From: a virus
Reading direction: 5' to 3' (one strand)
DNA length: 44,928 bases
IMG/VR virus record: IMGVR_UViG_3300037248_000084
Span: 1 to 44,928 of that record
Program-made: the position numbers and the translations under genes
Notes under the pieces: generated by a model
What the model saw: only the letters and a program-made list of their open reading frames with translations
Databases searched by the model: none
Told to the model about the DNA's origin: nothing
Part shown: positions 1 through 7,160 of the stretch, in pieces
How positions within the stretch are numbered: the stretch's first letter is position 1
How the letters are laid out: the number at the start of each line of letters is the position of its first letter

Positions 1-127
1 TGATGCCGCGCGATTCCGTAGCTCTCCGATGGAGTAATCCGGCACGTCCTCCACTAGCCACTCGTTTTCCGGCAACATGTGCGAGTAGGTAACTGGCGCA
101 CCTGAGGTGTCCCAAATCAGCAGCCGC
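1..127. repeat. 127-bp terminal direct repeat, left copy (circular join)
   Basis: These 127 bases are identical to the last 127 bases of the window (44802-44928). A gene reads through the join in frame, so the molecule is circular, circularly permuted or terminally redundant, with 44,801 unique bp. The length of 127 equals a common maximum assembler k-mer, so it is more likely an assembly overlap than a true packaged terminal repeat. Confidence 0.95.
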
Positions 128-228
128 TTATTTTCGTACGTCTGTTTTCTGAAGCATTCGACCGCGCGCTTCGCCAGCTCGGGGCGGTCGCGGGTGAGCA
201 TGATCGCGCAAACGGTTGGTTCAGTCAT
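1..228 (-). CDS. GT2 glycosyltransferase, N-terminal part (crosses the circular join)
   Basis: This is the 5' part of a 264-aa GT-A fold glycosyltransferase that continues at 44801 down to 44235. The start ATG at 228 overlaps the stop of the preceding 38-aa gene as ATGA. The N-terminus, MTEPTVCAIMLTRDRPE followed by a helix and a strand ending in LLIWD, is the nucleotide-sugar-binding beginning of family 2 glycosyltransferases. It probably moves a sugar from a nucleotide donor to an unknown acceptor. It is the first member, in transcription order, of a glycosyltransferase/methyltransferase cassette between terminase and portal. Confidence 0.85.
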   Translation of the reverse strand, partial: MTEPTVCAIMLTRDRPELAKRAVECFRKQTYENKRLLIWDTSGAPVTYSHMLPENEWLVEDVPDYSIGELRNRAAS

Positions 229-341
229 CGCACCCACTTTCTCATTCGCTCTAAGCCAGCGTCGGTGAATGCGATGGTGGCTTTCTCAATGTCTTTGGTC
301 GCGAACCCCCGTTTAACTAAATCGTGCATGTCTATTTTCAT
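225..341 (-). CDS. Small hypothetical protein (38 aa)
   Basis: This reading frame starts MKIDMHDLVKRGFATKD and ends in a basic MRKWVR tail. It is chosen because its ATG overlaps the upstream stop as ATGA and its own stop overlaps the glycosyltransferase start as ATGA, the packing used throughout this genome. There is no Shine-Dalgarno sequence, so it would be translated by coupling. The same frame stays open to 578, but the upstream part is a shadow of the preceding small gene. No family was recognised. Confidence 0.6.
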   Translation of the reverse strand: MKIDMHDLVKRGFATKDIEKATIAFTDAGLERMRKWVR

Positions 342-496
342 GAAAGGGTTATTGAACCACGTCCGCCATGGTCCCTGGTTTCGGTCCACGGCGCGGAAAA
401 CTCCGCGATTACGATTGGCGCGCCATCGCCGCGCTTCGGACCAGTCGAGAAACTGAACCCGTGAAATGCTGCGCTGTTGAGTGTGATTCTTGGCAT
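338..496 (-). CDS. Small hypothetical protein (52 aa), first gene after the 604 operator/promoter
   Basis: The ATG at 496 is preceded by AAAGGA at good spacing, which favours it over an in-frame GTG at 556. The product begins MPRITLNSAAFHGFSFS and is rich in G, S and T; no domain is recognised. It is the first gene of the transcription unit that runs across the circular join into the glycosylation cassette and head genes, about 90 bp downstream of the operator-bearing promoter. Confidence 0.6.
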   Translation of the reverse strand: MPRITLNSAAFHGFSFSTGPKRGDGAPIVIAEFSAPWTETRDHGGRGSITLS

Positions 497-583
497 GGTT
501 TCCTTTAAGGGCTGCCGGGTCGCGTCCAACGCTTCCACGATGTCGCTGTACAGCACACCGCTTGGAGCAGCAGCCCACGAAAG

Positions 584-611
584 TCTATCACGAACCTGCG
601 CACATGCGCAA
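584..611 (-). promoter_or_regulatory. Operator/promoter site 1 (late/glycosylation unit)
   Basis: On the minus strand a TTGCGC -35-like hexamer (611-606) is followed after 16 bp by GATAGA (589-584). The 14-bp motif TGCGCAYRTGCGCA occupies 597-610 and overlaps the -35 box. It is one of six copies in the genome, all facing the minus strand. It sits downstream of the large terminase and would drive the small genes, the glycosyltransferase cassette and probably the morphogenesis genes. Confidence 0.65.
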
Positions 612-622
612 TACCATCAGTA

Positions 623-2050
623 CTACCACTCGCGATACGTTTCCGGTCTGCCGAACACCTGCGTCTCAACCTTCGGCACCAATCGAGCAAACGCCATGAT
701 GAGCGATTCCGCCCGGTCAGGCGATGAACTGCCGCGTGCTCGCGCTTCGTCCTTGTGCTCAATCTCGACTGTGCCTTTGGGCAGCTCCCGATACCGGATA
801 TCGCTCAACTGGGCTTTGGTGTCTTCGTCGGTGATTCCGCGAATGTCGCCGCCGCGCATCAGCTCTCTCACGTAAAAGTAGGCGTCCGCTTTCGCGTTCT
901 GATACTGCCGCGGATTCAGCGCCGCGTCACCGGCTTTGAACTCCCGCACGTCGTAGTCCTGCCGGGCGATGGCCGCCGCGAAGTGATAGCCGATTCCCAC
1001 GACGTCGGCCATGATGACGATGGGGATGTTTCCGAACCGGCCCTTCAGGCGTGACAGGAACATCAGCACGTCTTGAAACGGGTCGGGCTTGCTCCATGCC
1101 TCGAACGCCACAATGAACGGTCCAAAGCGTGCGGTGATGCTGGTTTCGTCTTCGCCGGGCCCCGCGATGTCCAACCCGATTTGCAGGAACCCCCGACCCT
1201 GCGACCGGATGTCGTTGAAGATATTCGTAAACTCGACTTCGTCGTAGGGAAGCGCGGCTTTTTCGATCCATGGTAGTTGAAAGACGCTGTCATCCGCCTG
1301 CGTCGGGAACTCCCCGAGAACGCGGGAGAGAAACCGCGGGTTGGTCGGACCCCACTTGTAGTACATTTCCTTGACCCACCTTCGCCTGGTGAGCCACGGA
1401 AACGGCGCGTAGTCGAGTTGGTCCTCGGGGAGCTGAAGAAGCGATTCGAGCGTTAAGCCTTCGAGGTTCGGTGTGTCGAAAGCTGAGATGGTGATGCACT
1501 CGACGCCTCCGCGACCCTTCGTGAAGTCGTCGAACACCGGACCGCTGGGCACGGTCGGGTTGCACAGACTGACTTCGCGCACGTCGCCGGCGCTTCGGAT
1601 TCCCTCAATGGCATCGTGAACGTCCGAAGCGATTCCGATCGCCTCGTCTTTGATGATGAGCACGCGCTTGCCGTGAAATCCCTGGGCGTTGACGCCCTTC
1701 GCCGAGCTGAACCCGAGCGCGTAGCACTTATCAGAGAGCTGCCATCCGGTCGTCGTTCGTTCGGGCAACCGCGCCTTGGCGGTTTCTTCGAGTGCCCGCA
1801 ACGCACCCTCGATTTCATTCCACAGAAGTTTGACCTGGCGAAGCGTCGGCGCGATCGTCAACACGATCGATTCTGCATCACTCAAGATTTCATACGGAAC
1901 ATCGCCGGCTACCGTGAAAGTTTTGCCAGACCCGTGGCAGCCCTTTACCGCCGTCCGGCGCTTGGTGGATATCGCCTCACAGATGCGGCGCTGTTTTGTC
2001 CACAGCTTTCGTCTGAGAAGCTTTTCCTGGAAGTCAACCGCGCTGAGCAC
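623..2050 (-). CDS. terL: Terminase large subunit
   Basis: This is a 475-aa packaging motor with an N-terminal ATPase and a C-terminal RNase H-like nuclease. The Walker A motif is GCHGSGKT at residues 37-44 and Walker B is VLIIKDE at 130-136. Nuclease acidic residues are D294 (IGLDIAGPG), D349 (IVIMADVVG) and D445 (SSPDRAES). It cuts concatemeric DNA and pumps it through the portal using ATP. The start codon is GTG and overlaps the stop of the small subunit (TAGTG), so translation is probably coupled. Its length is usual for a siphovirus terminase. No conserved gene follows before the operator at 604. Confidence 0.96.
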   Translation of the reverse strand: MLSAVDFQEKLLRRKLWTKQRRICEAISTKRRTAVKGCHGSGKTFTVAGDVPYEILSDAESIVLTIAPTLRQVKLLWNEIEGALRALEETAKARLPERTTTGWQLSDKCYALGFSSAKGVNAQGFHGKRVLIIKDEAIGIASDVHDAIEGIRSAGDVREVSLCNPTVPSGPVFDDFTKGRGGVECITISAFDTPNLEGLTLESLLQLPEDQLDYAPFPWLTRRRWVKEMYYKWGPTNPRFLSRVLGEFPTQADDSVFQLPWIEKAALPYDEVEFTNIFNDIRSQGRGFLQIGLDIAGPGEDETSITARFGPFIVAFEAWSKPDPFQDVLMFLSRLKGRFGNIPIVIMADVVGIGYHFAAAIARQDYDVREFKAGDAALNPRQYQNAKADAYFYVRELMRGGDIRGITDEDTKAQLSDIRYRELPKGTVEIEHKDEARARGSSSPDRAESLIMAFARLVPKVETQVFGRPETYREW

Positions 2051-2481
2051 TACGCGGATTGAATCAGCGAGCGAAGCGTCGTCACGAGAGGATTACCATC
2101 GCCATCGGTGTGCTGAATCGTCTGGCGATCGCCGTACTTCTCTGGCCGCAGCTTGGAAAGCAACCACTTCCGGGTATCGACCTGAAGCCGCCTGTGCTCA
2201 ATCATGTCCCCCGTGGTGACTTTGGTTACCACGCCGTCTTCGTCGGCCTCGGTTTTAATTCCAACTGCCGGCGTGTCCGCGATCTCCAACACCTGCTCAG
2301 CCAGCATGTCGTAGCCTGTGCTTCTCGCGCGCGCGTACTGTTCGGAAAACTCTGAACGCTCGCGAACCCAATCGCAAACTGTTGGAGCTGAAGGGAATCC
2401 TTCGGTCTTGCAAATCTGCCTCAGGGTCTCACCCAACGCCAAGCGCCGGCAGATTTCGTTTCCTACTTCTTCGGTGTACAT
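2050..2481 (-). CDS. terS: Terminase small subunit
   Basis: This 143-aa protein has an N-terminal helix-turn-helix (roughly residues 5-45, EICRRLALGETLRQICKTEG) followed by a helical region ending RRLQVDTRKWLLSKLRPEKYGD. That is the signature of the Sf6-like small terminase family widely found in prophages. It recognises phage DNA and hands it to the large subunit encoded directly downstream with a 1-base overlap. No good Shine-Dalgarno precedes the ATG at 2481. A hairpin lies just upstream. Confidence 0.88.
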   Translation of the reverse strand: MYTEEVGNEICRRLALGETLRQICKTEGFPSAPTVCDWVRERSEFSEQYARARSTGYDMLAEQVLEIADTPAVGIKTEADEDGVVTKVTTGDMIEHRRLQVDTRKWLLSKLRPEKYGDRQTIQHTDGDGNPLVTTLRSLIQSA

Positions 2482-2493
2482 TCAGAAATTAAA

Positions 2494-2525
2494 CCGCCGC
2501 GCCTCGGAGGGAAACGCGCCGGCGG
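2494..2525 (-). terminator. Bulged GC-rich hairpin upstream of terminase small subunit
   Basis: On the minus strand, arms 2525-2515 and 2501-2494 pair as CCGCCG-CG with CGCGGCGG with one bulged base. They are followed by TTTAATTT immediately before the terminase start. It could be a weak terminator separating the small-protein block from terminase, or a translational control hairpin. The T-tract is interrupted, so termination would be partial. Confidence 0.35.
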
Positions 2526-2583
2526 GTCAGTCAGTCAATCTCTCGTCGTTAGTTTGGATACTACGCCATGTCCCGGTTGCCTG

Positions 2584-2946
2584 TCAAGCGCCGTCGCTGA
2601 GGTCGCGGTTTCCGGGCAGCCTTGCGCCTTTGGTATTTCCGGCCAATCGCAACGAACGCGCCAAAAGTGTTTCGCGGCTCTTGTTGATGGAGCCCGCGCC
2701 CTCAAACCACGTTCCGCGCGGCGCTTCTTTGCTGGTGAAATGGAATCCTCTGCCGAGGCATTGCCCGCACGCTCTTCGGTGTTGTTCGTTTCCGCCAGGT
2801 GCGAGGGTTCCGGTTCCTTTGCAAACTCCACAGCGTCGGCGCGGCATTCTTGACCGAAGTGTTCCTACTCCTTCGCTGCGTCGAAGTCGTTGGCGTTCCG
2901 CGCGTTGTTCGCGAAATTTCGCTTGATATTCGGCGTTGTAGCTCAT
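2584..2946 (-). CDS. DnaJ-type zinc-finger small protein (120 aa)
   Basis: The protein has a basic, arginine-rich N-terminal helix (residues 5-35), then CGVCKGTGTL and ACGQCLGRGF. These are two CxxCxGxG-like knuckles of the kind found in the DnaJ cysteine-rich domain, which would bind one zinc ion. There is no J domain. The ATG at 2946 overlaps the preceding stop as ATGA. The role is unknown; such stand-alone zinc knuckles in phages are often nucleic-acid or protein adaptors. It is one of many Cys-pair proteins in this genome. Confidence 0.7.
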   Translation of the reverse strand: MSYNAEYQAKFREQRAERQRLRRSEGVGTLRSRMPRRRCGVCKGTGTLAPGGNEQHRRACGQCLGRGFHFTSKEAPRGTWFEGAGSINKSRETLLARSLRLAGNTKGARLPGNRDLSDGA

Positions 2947-3125
2947 GCGACCTTTTTGGTCTCGCGCGCGTATTCGTGGCGTCGTTTCATCTGTGGAGCT
3001 TCCGGGTCGCGGCTTCGGCGCGGCCTATGGAACTTTGGTTTACGGCTGAGGCGATAACGATTTTGGGCTCGCTGATGCGCGTTTTCAAGAACCTGCGCAG
3101 CGAGTTCTCTTTCCCATTGTTCCAT
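2943..3125 (-). CDS. Small basic hypothetical protein (60 aa)
   Basis: It begins MEQWERELAAQVLENAH and is rich in Arg, Lys and His throughout (RLSRKPKFHRPRRSRDPE), suggesting nucleic-acid contact. The ATG at 3125 overlaps the previous stop (TGATG); a GTG one codon upstream (3128) is possible. Its stop overlaps the next gene as ATGA. No family was recognised. Confidence 0.6.
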   Translation of the reverse strand: MEQWERELAAQVLENAHQRAQNRYRLSRKPKFHRPRRSRDPEAPQMKRRHEYARETKKVA

Positions 3126-3520
3126 CACTGAATTACCTCCGCATATAATTCGGGGGCTTTTGCGCGAACCGCCTCGATCAGCTTCCGGGCGGTGAGTCGC
3201 TCACCTTTGGCATAATCCAGCGCCATTCTGAATGTGTGCGAGTTCCCGCACTTGCTCAGGCTCTTGAACTCGTCAAGCTCCCGGGCGAGATAATCAGCCC
3301 TATCTTCACTGGCGTTTGCAGACTCCTGGCATTTAAGGGCATAATCTTGAGCTTCGCGGAGTTCGGTGAGTCGCATCTTTTCATCCGTCCTTAGCGGGTC
3401 GATGCAGGCTGGAGGAAGTTTCTCGCAGTCCGTATCGGGGCCGAAGTGGGCATAGGCAGATCTGCGCGAGCGGAACACCTCGTCACAGTGGAAGCAGCGC
3501 CAGGTTTTTCGTTTTCTCAT
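3125..3520 (-). CDS. C2H2-like zinc-finger plus coiled-coil hypothetical protein (131 aa)
   Basis: The start at 3520 is chosen because it forms ATGA with the preceding stop; the longer frame upstream is a shadow. Residues 1-30 carry WRCFHCDEVFRSRRSAYAHFG, a CxxC...H pattern close to a C2H2 finger, with DTDC just after. Residues 45-90 look like a charged coiled coil (REAQDYALKCQESANASE). The C-terminus has a short helical tail. The function is unknown; DNA or RNA binding is an inference from the finger. Confidence 0.65.
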   Translation of the reverse strand: MRKRKTWRCFHCDEVFRSRRSAYAHFGPDTDCEKLPPACIDPLRTDEKMRLTELREAQDYALKCQESANASEDRADYLARELDEFKSLSKCGNSHTFRMALDYAKGERLTARKLIEAVRAKAPELYAEVIQ

Positions 3521-3726
3521 TTCAACCCCATCAGCCGGTCGCGCTCCATGTTCGCCCAGTCCGCTGCGTTTGGGTCCATACTCGACCGCTCGCGGCCTTT
3601 CGCGCATTTGCAAAAAGAGTACGGGCAGTCGTTTGGTGGTGTGATATCGCCGCCCACTAAGCCGGTGTCGTGGCAGCACAAGCAGTCTGGTGAGTTTGCG
3701 GGTGCGTCGGGGTATTTCTTGCTCAT
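3517..3726 (-). CDS. Cys-rich small protein (69 aa)
   Basis: The protein contains CLCCHDTGLVGG and CPYSFCKCAKGRER, two cysteine clusters typical of a degenerate DnaJ-like zinc knuckle. This CxxCxxTG...CxCxxG pattern is often seen beside phage replication genes. The ATG at 3726 overlaps the upstream stop (TAATG). It has no membrane segment and is probably a zinc-binding accessory protein of unknown partner. Confidence 0.6.
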   Translation of the reverse strand: MSKKYPDAPANSPDCLCCHDTGLVGGDITPPNDCPYSFCKCAKGRERSSMDPNAADWANMERDRLMGLK

Positions 3727-4040
3727 TAGTTGTTTTCCGCGTTCATCGCCTTATCAAAGCGCCGATTGATTTCCTCGCACTCTTCGATGGTGCGTTCGCC
3801 GCTGAGAAGATGCCGCGATACCGACATCTGCACACCTTCGCTCTGCGCCCAAGCCTGAAGCGCATCCTCGCATTCTTCGGTGTCGCGTTCCGACGGTGGG
3901 TAGTGCTCCCAGTTGACTTTGAATGGCAATGTGCGCGCTCCGCGCGCCATCACGAAAACATCGCATTGGTTCCCGCTGGAAGTCACCATCTCGAAAATCT
4001 TCTCGGAGCGGCCTCGGCTTTTGATTCGATGTTGGCTCAC
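3726..4040 (-). CDS. Hypothetical protein (104 aa)
   Basis: It starts with GTG at 4040, overlapping the upstream stop as GTGA. The N-terminus is MSQHRIKSRGRSEKIFEMV. The C-terminal half is acidic and helical with repeated ECEE/EECED patterns. No signal peptide, membrane segment or known fold was recognised. Confidence 0.6.
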   Translation of the reverse strand: MSQHRIKSRGRSEKIFEMVTSSGNQCDVFVMARGARTLPFKVNWEHYPPSERDTEECEDALQAWAQSEGVQMSVSRHLLSGERTIEECEEINRRFDKAMNAENN

Positions 4041-4498
4041 GCTGTCGCCGCCATTCTGCCACCCCGAAGAATTGCCTCCACCTCGCGCGCCTCTTCCCAG
4101 GAAAGCGGAATCGGTTCCCGGCGCCCACCGATCGGCGTAGCTCGCGCAATCGCCCGGCGTTCGCGTTCGGAGAGACGTTCGAAAGACACCGGTTTTCGTT
4201 CTCTTAGTTCAAGGGGGTTAGGGGAAGGGTAGGGGTGTTGTGATGTAACACCTGATGTAACAGGTGTTGTAACAAGCACATACAGCCAGAATCGCGGCGT
4301 GCGCTTCGCGCGTTCGATGAAACCGCGCTCGCAGAGCCGGTCAATCCAGCGGTTCACGGTCGCCCGGCAACACCGGCAGCGCCGGGCGATTTCGCCCTGG
4401 GACATGAAGATACCCATGCCGCGCTTTTTGAACCAGTGAAAGAGTCTGAGGATTTCGCGCGCGATGCTGTTGAGCCGCGCCCACTCGGAAGGAATCAT
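4037..4498 (-). CDS. Winged-helix/HTH protein (153 aa), replication-initiator or regulator candidate
   Basis: The ATG at 4498 follows a clear GGAGG and replaces a longer in-frame start. Residues 15-70 form a helix-turn-helix with wing: ILRLFHWFKKRGMGIFMSQG, then EIARRCRCCRATVNRWIDRL and GFIERAKRT. This resembles the winged-helix domains of phage replication initiators and MarR-like regulators. The C-terminal part is a Pro-rich linker plus an acidic/basic helix. A stable hairpin lies in its leader. It could bind the phage origin or act as a transcription factor; no enzymatic domain is present. Confidence 0.65.
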   Translation of the reverse strand: MIPSEWARLNSIAREILRLFHWFKKRGMGIFMSQGEIARRCRCCRATVNRWIDRLCERGFIERAKRTPRFWLYVLVTTPVTSGVTSQHPYPSPNPLELRERKPVSFERLSERERRAIARATPIGGRREPIPLSWEEAREVEAILRGGRMAATA

Positions 4499-4524
4499 AT
4501 TGCCTCCACCAAGGCGGAAACTCG

Positions 4525-4550
4525 GGGCCCGGTGTGGTGGCACCAGGCCC
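4525..4550 (-). promoter_or_regulatory. Stable hairpin in the leader of the winged-helix gene
   Basis: The RNA would fold into a 10-bp stem (GGGCCTGGTG with CACCGGGCCC, one G-U pair) with a 6-nt loop. It ends 26 nt before the start codon at 4498 and has no U-tract, so it is not a normal terminator. Candidate roles are mRNA protection, an autoregulatory protein-binding site or DNA-level structure at an origin. Confidence 0.45.
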
Positions 4551-4591
4551 GTCGTCTCCCGTTTAGAAAGTGATCGGACAATTTCAGCTTA

Positions 4592-5392
4592 TCACGGCTT
4601 GAACACCCTTGCAATGTGCTGAGCCAGAGGAAACGGTATCTTGGCTATTTGAGCGGAAGCGGCCTTCCAAGCGTTGAATTTGCTGCTCATCATCGGCATT
4701 CCATTCGGCGAGTCGCGCCACTCCTTTGCAAAGCCTTTCTCTTGGCCGCAATCCCGCTTGTTCACGTGCCCCACTGTTTTGGAAACGCCATCGCGTTCAT
4801 ATTTTGCGCCCGTCACATTTGCCAGAATACGTCCAGCGTGAACGCCTCCGCACTTCTTGATGTTTTGCGCCGCTGTCACATTGAACCCTTGCGGGATATA
4901 GCTCGACTTATCCGACCCGGACCAACTTATCCCAGGAACCTTCGCCGCGCACAGGGCGAACGGCATCAGCGCCGGAACATCGCCCCACAAATAGTAGGGC
5001 CCAAAGTGCCAAGCGGCTTTTCCTACCCATTTCTGAGCGCCGCGGACATTCTCAACTACCAGCGGGACCTGGGCCTCTTGCGCGATCCTAAAACAAGCTT
5101 CGAAGAGATAATTATCCGGTGGTGGAAGTGTTCGGGCCCTGGTCCACGGCATTGCGCGATAGCTGTACGCCTGGCACGGTGGCGATGCCACAATCACCGC
5201 CGCGTCCCGGAACTGCGAGCCGTGGAGCGTCAGAACGTCTTGCAGCACCAATTGGCCGGGATAACCGCCAGTCCCGTAATCGTGCCGCTCGATGTCGAAC
5301 CCGATAACCCGATACCCTTCGGCGAGAAACCCATCAGCCCAACCCCCTAGGCCGCAAAACAGGTCGATGCACAGCGGCTTTACTTCGGGCAT
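4592..5392 (-). CDS. C5-cytosine DNA methyltransferase
   Basis: This 266-aa protein has the C5 methyltransferase motifs in order: motif I IDLFCGLGGWADGF (residues 9-22, SAM binding), the catalytic SPPCQAYS with Cys73 (motif IV), and VENVRG around 113-118 (motif VI). The C-terminus holds IAKIPFPLAQHIARV (motifs IX/X region). It methylates cytosine at C5 in an unknown target and no partner restriction enzyme is nearby, so it is a solitary, probably anti-restriction methyltransferase. It overlaps the upstream nuclease gene by 13 bp. The target-recognition region is short. Confidence 0.9.
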   Translation of the reverse strand: MPEVKPLCIDLFCGLGGWADGFLAEGYRVIGFDIERHDYGTGGYPGQLVLQDVLTLHGSQFRDAAVIVASPPCQAYSYRAMPWTRARTLPPPDNYLFEACFRIAQEAQVPLVVENVRGAQKWVGKAAWHFGPYYLWGDVPALMPFALCAAKVPGISWSGSDKSSYIPQGFNVTAAQNIKKCGGVHAGRILANVTGAKYERDGVSKTVGHVNKRDCGQEKGFAKEWRDSPNGMPMMSSKFNAWKAASAQIAKIPFPLAQHIARVFKP

Positions 5393-5892
5393 TTGGCAAG
5401 GCTCTCACCCAGCACCTTACCGAGCTGCGCAATCGGGTCGTATGCTTGCCGCCGATCCATCGTCAAAGCGATTTCCGTGCGCATCAGGCCACTTTCGCGA
5501 TACCAGGCATGAAAACCTTCGATTGAGGCCGGGAAATCCTCTCCTGCAATGAGTGTCAGCGCTCCACGGGCTCTTTCACGGGCGTGCCAGTCCTTCTGAT
5601 GCTGGGATGCTGTGGTGTAGTTGGCCCCGCCGCCGCGATTCTCGCGCTTAAGGCGCTTGAATTCAATCCACATGACTTCCGCGCCAGCGGCGATAACGTC
5701 TGGTGTGTGGTTCCCTGGGCCCAGCTCCCCATATCGGATGTATAGGTGGTCCGCCATTCCCAGCTCGCCGAAGCCCTTACCCCACTCGCGCCGGCTTACC
5801 GGGTCCGTGCGCAGCGCGCGCCAGCCGTCCAGCTCCAGGAGCTGCGTGCAGGTGTTTTGGATGTGCGCTTCACTGAGAGGCTTGGGTTTCAC
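5380..5892 (-). CDS. PD-(D/E)XK nuclease (VRR-NUC-like)
   Basis: This 170-aa protein carries the restriction-fold core: D48 in GMADHLYIRYG, then VMWIEFKRLK with E77 and K79, and the downstream TTASQHQKDWHARERARG helix. This matches VRR-NUC/Holliday-junction-resolvase-like nucleases. It likely cuts structured or branched DNA during recombination or packaging preparation. The start ATG overlaps the preceding stop as ATGA. It lies among Gp157, annealing-protein and HNH genes, which supports a recombination role. Confidence 0.72.
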   Translation of the reverse strand: MKPKPLSEAHIQNTCTQLLELDGWRALRTDPVSRREWGKGFGELGMADHLYIRYGELGPGNHTPDVIAAGAEVMWIEFKRLKRENRGGGANYTTASQHQKDWHARERARGALTLIAGEDFPASIEGFHAWYRESGLMRTEIALTMDRRQAYDPIAQLGKVLGESLAKCPK

Positions 5893-6161
5893 TTTTTCAG
5901 CCCTCGAAATTCTTCAATGATGATTTGCGCGATGTGATCCACCACTGCGCTCCGGTAGCCGCCCGGCATCGCTTGTTCGGCCCGCATCCCTTCGGTGAGG
6001 ATTCGGTGCGCTGCATGGTAGGCCCGGCGCTCGATTGCCGAAAGAATCGGAACGTAGGGTTTACGCGGCTTAGTGAGCAGGACGGGCTTTACTTCCCCCA
6101 CCGTCTCCCCAATTCTCGGCAGAGAATACCCGTGATGATTCCGATGACCCATGCGACCCAC
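5889..6161 (-). CDS. Hypothetical protein (70-90 aa)
   Basis: The C-terminal 60 residues (LSAIERRAYHAAHRILTEG onward) are helical and look genuine. The start is uncertain: the frame opens at a GTG (6161), but the first 20 codons overlap a 31-aa membrane-protein gene in another frame. A GTG at 6101 near a purine-rich stretch would give 70 aa. No domain was recognised. Confidence 0.6.
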   Translation of the reverse strand: MGRMGHRNHHGYSLPRIGETVGEVKPVLLTKPRKPYVPILSAIERRAYHAAHRILTEGMRAEQAMPGGYRSAVVDHIAQIIIEEFRGLKK

Positions 6162-6184
6162 ACCTCTTCAATCGGGACCATCAT
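6089..6184 (-). CDS. 31-aa single-pass membrane protein
   Basis: This short frame begins MMVPIEEVWVAWVIGIITG and ends ELGRRWGK: one hydrophobic segment followed by a positively charged tail. Its ATG overlaps the Gp157 stop as ATGA, strongly suggesting a coupled real gene. Small one-helix proteins of this shape are common next to phage recombination genes. The function is unknown. Confidence 0.6.
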   Translation of the reverse strand: MMVPIEEVWVAWVIGIITGILCRELGRRWGK

Positions 6185-6864
6185 AAAACGCGAATATGTT
6201 CGCCCCTCTCTAAGAGTTTAGCCCCCGGTACAGTGTTGGGGATTGTGCCGACGCCTTTGCAGCGCGGGCATTCGCCTCCAGGTGCTTCGCCGCGGTTCTC
6301 CATCCTGGAGCATTCCGGGCACGGAACGCGCTGCGCGAGTGCCTCGCGGATGCGTTCGGTGTCTGGCTGCACTTCGATGGCGATACCTTCAACTCTGTCG
6401 ATGTCCGCAGCCTTTAAGAGCGCTTGCCACTGAACACCGCGCATCGTCACCGCAACGTTGCGATATTCGATCGGTAGCACCTCAACCTCGGGAACGTCCA
6501 ACGCCTGCACACCCCCATTATTTTGTATCCGCAATCCACCGCCTGGAGTGGCCTTCAGTTCCCGGACGCCGAATTGTTGCATAACCGCGAGCGCGTTCGC
6601 TTTCAGCCGGTCGATATCACCCACAGCAGCGGCCCGGATATTCTGCAATCGCTCGATTTCGTCGTTGCACTGCCGCGCCGTCGCTTCGCGCGAGCGAATC
6701 AGCCCCATGTAGCTGGTCACCTTCGCCGCTTCCTTGGTCAAGTACTCACGGAGCTGCTGGTCGATCACTTTCAGCGCTTCTGAATCGCCTTCGGCTTCTG
6801 CTTGCTCTCGAAGGTCAACAAGCTGCTGGAGTGCGGCTTCGATGTGATAGAGAGAGATGCTCAT
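6181..6864 (-). CDS. Siphovirus Gp157-like protein with an inserted zinc knuckle
   Basis: This 227-aa protein has N-terminal helices (MSISLYHIEAALQQL), a long coiled coil (residues 35-98) and a C-terminal beta/alpha region with LDVPEVEVLPIEYR. The order matches the Gp157 family found beside phage recombination genes. In relatives the protein ends with a block like VPGAKL...EHLRI; here it is present at 212-227, but an insert at about 180-211 carries CPEC (182-185) and CPRC (199-202), a zinc ribbon. The start at 6864 follows GGAGG and overlaps the previous stop as ATGA. It likely helps recombination proteins on DNA. Confidence 0.82.
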   Translation of the reverse strand: MSISLYHIEAALQQLVDLREQAEAEGDSEALKVIDQQLREYLTKEAAKVTSYMGLIRSREATARQCNDEIERLQNIRAAAVGDIDRLKANALAVMQQFGVRELKATPGGGLRIQNNGGVQALDVPEVEVLPIEYRNVAVTMRGVQWQALLKAADIDRVEGIAIEVQPDTERIREALAQRVPCPECSRMENRGEAPGGECPRCKGVGTIPNTVPGAKLLERGEHIRVL

Positions 6865-7160
6865 CTTACAGGCCTCCATCCTTGGGCACGGCGTTCTTTC
6901 GCGAGTTCGATTTGATACACCGGAACGCCGACCGTATAGCTACCATCGTCGTTCTCGTGTGCACCCTCTGGTCCTTCTGGGCATCCGCGATAGGCGCGAT
7001 TCATGCACGTCTGCGTCGGTGGACTGCTCGTATTCATCGAGCCTCCACCAGCCAACGGCGCGCGATGCTGGAACGCGCCTGGAGCCCAGCACCGCCGCCC
7101 GATGCAACGCTTGTCGATGAACGAGTAGCGCGCGGGGTCACCTTTGCGTTTGAAGTTCAC
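6861..7160 (-). CDS. Hypothetical protein (99 aa)
   Basis: The start is GTG at 7160, overlapping the upstream stop as GTGA. The N-terminal half has four scattered cysteines (CIGRRCW, CMNRAYRGC). The C-terminal half contains HENDDGSYTVGVPVYQIE followed by a basic tail. No family was recognised. Position suggests an early accessory protein co-translated with the Gp157 homologue. Confidence 0.55.
   Translation of the reverse strand: MNFKRKGDPARYSFIDKRCIGRRCWAPGAFQHRAPLAGGGSMNTSSPPTQTCMNRAYRGCPEGPEGAHENDDGSYTVGVPVYQIELAKERRAQGWRPVR

Noticed and set aside
342-578. Upstream extension of the 38-aa frame (to 117 codons)
   Set aside because: It overlaps the 52-aa gene that has a ribosome site; only the end of the frame looks protein-like.
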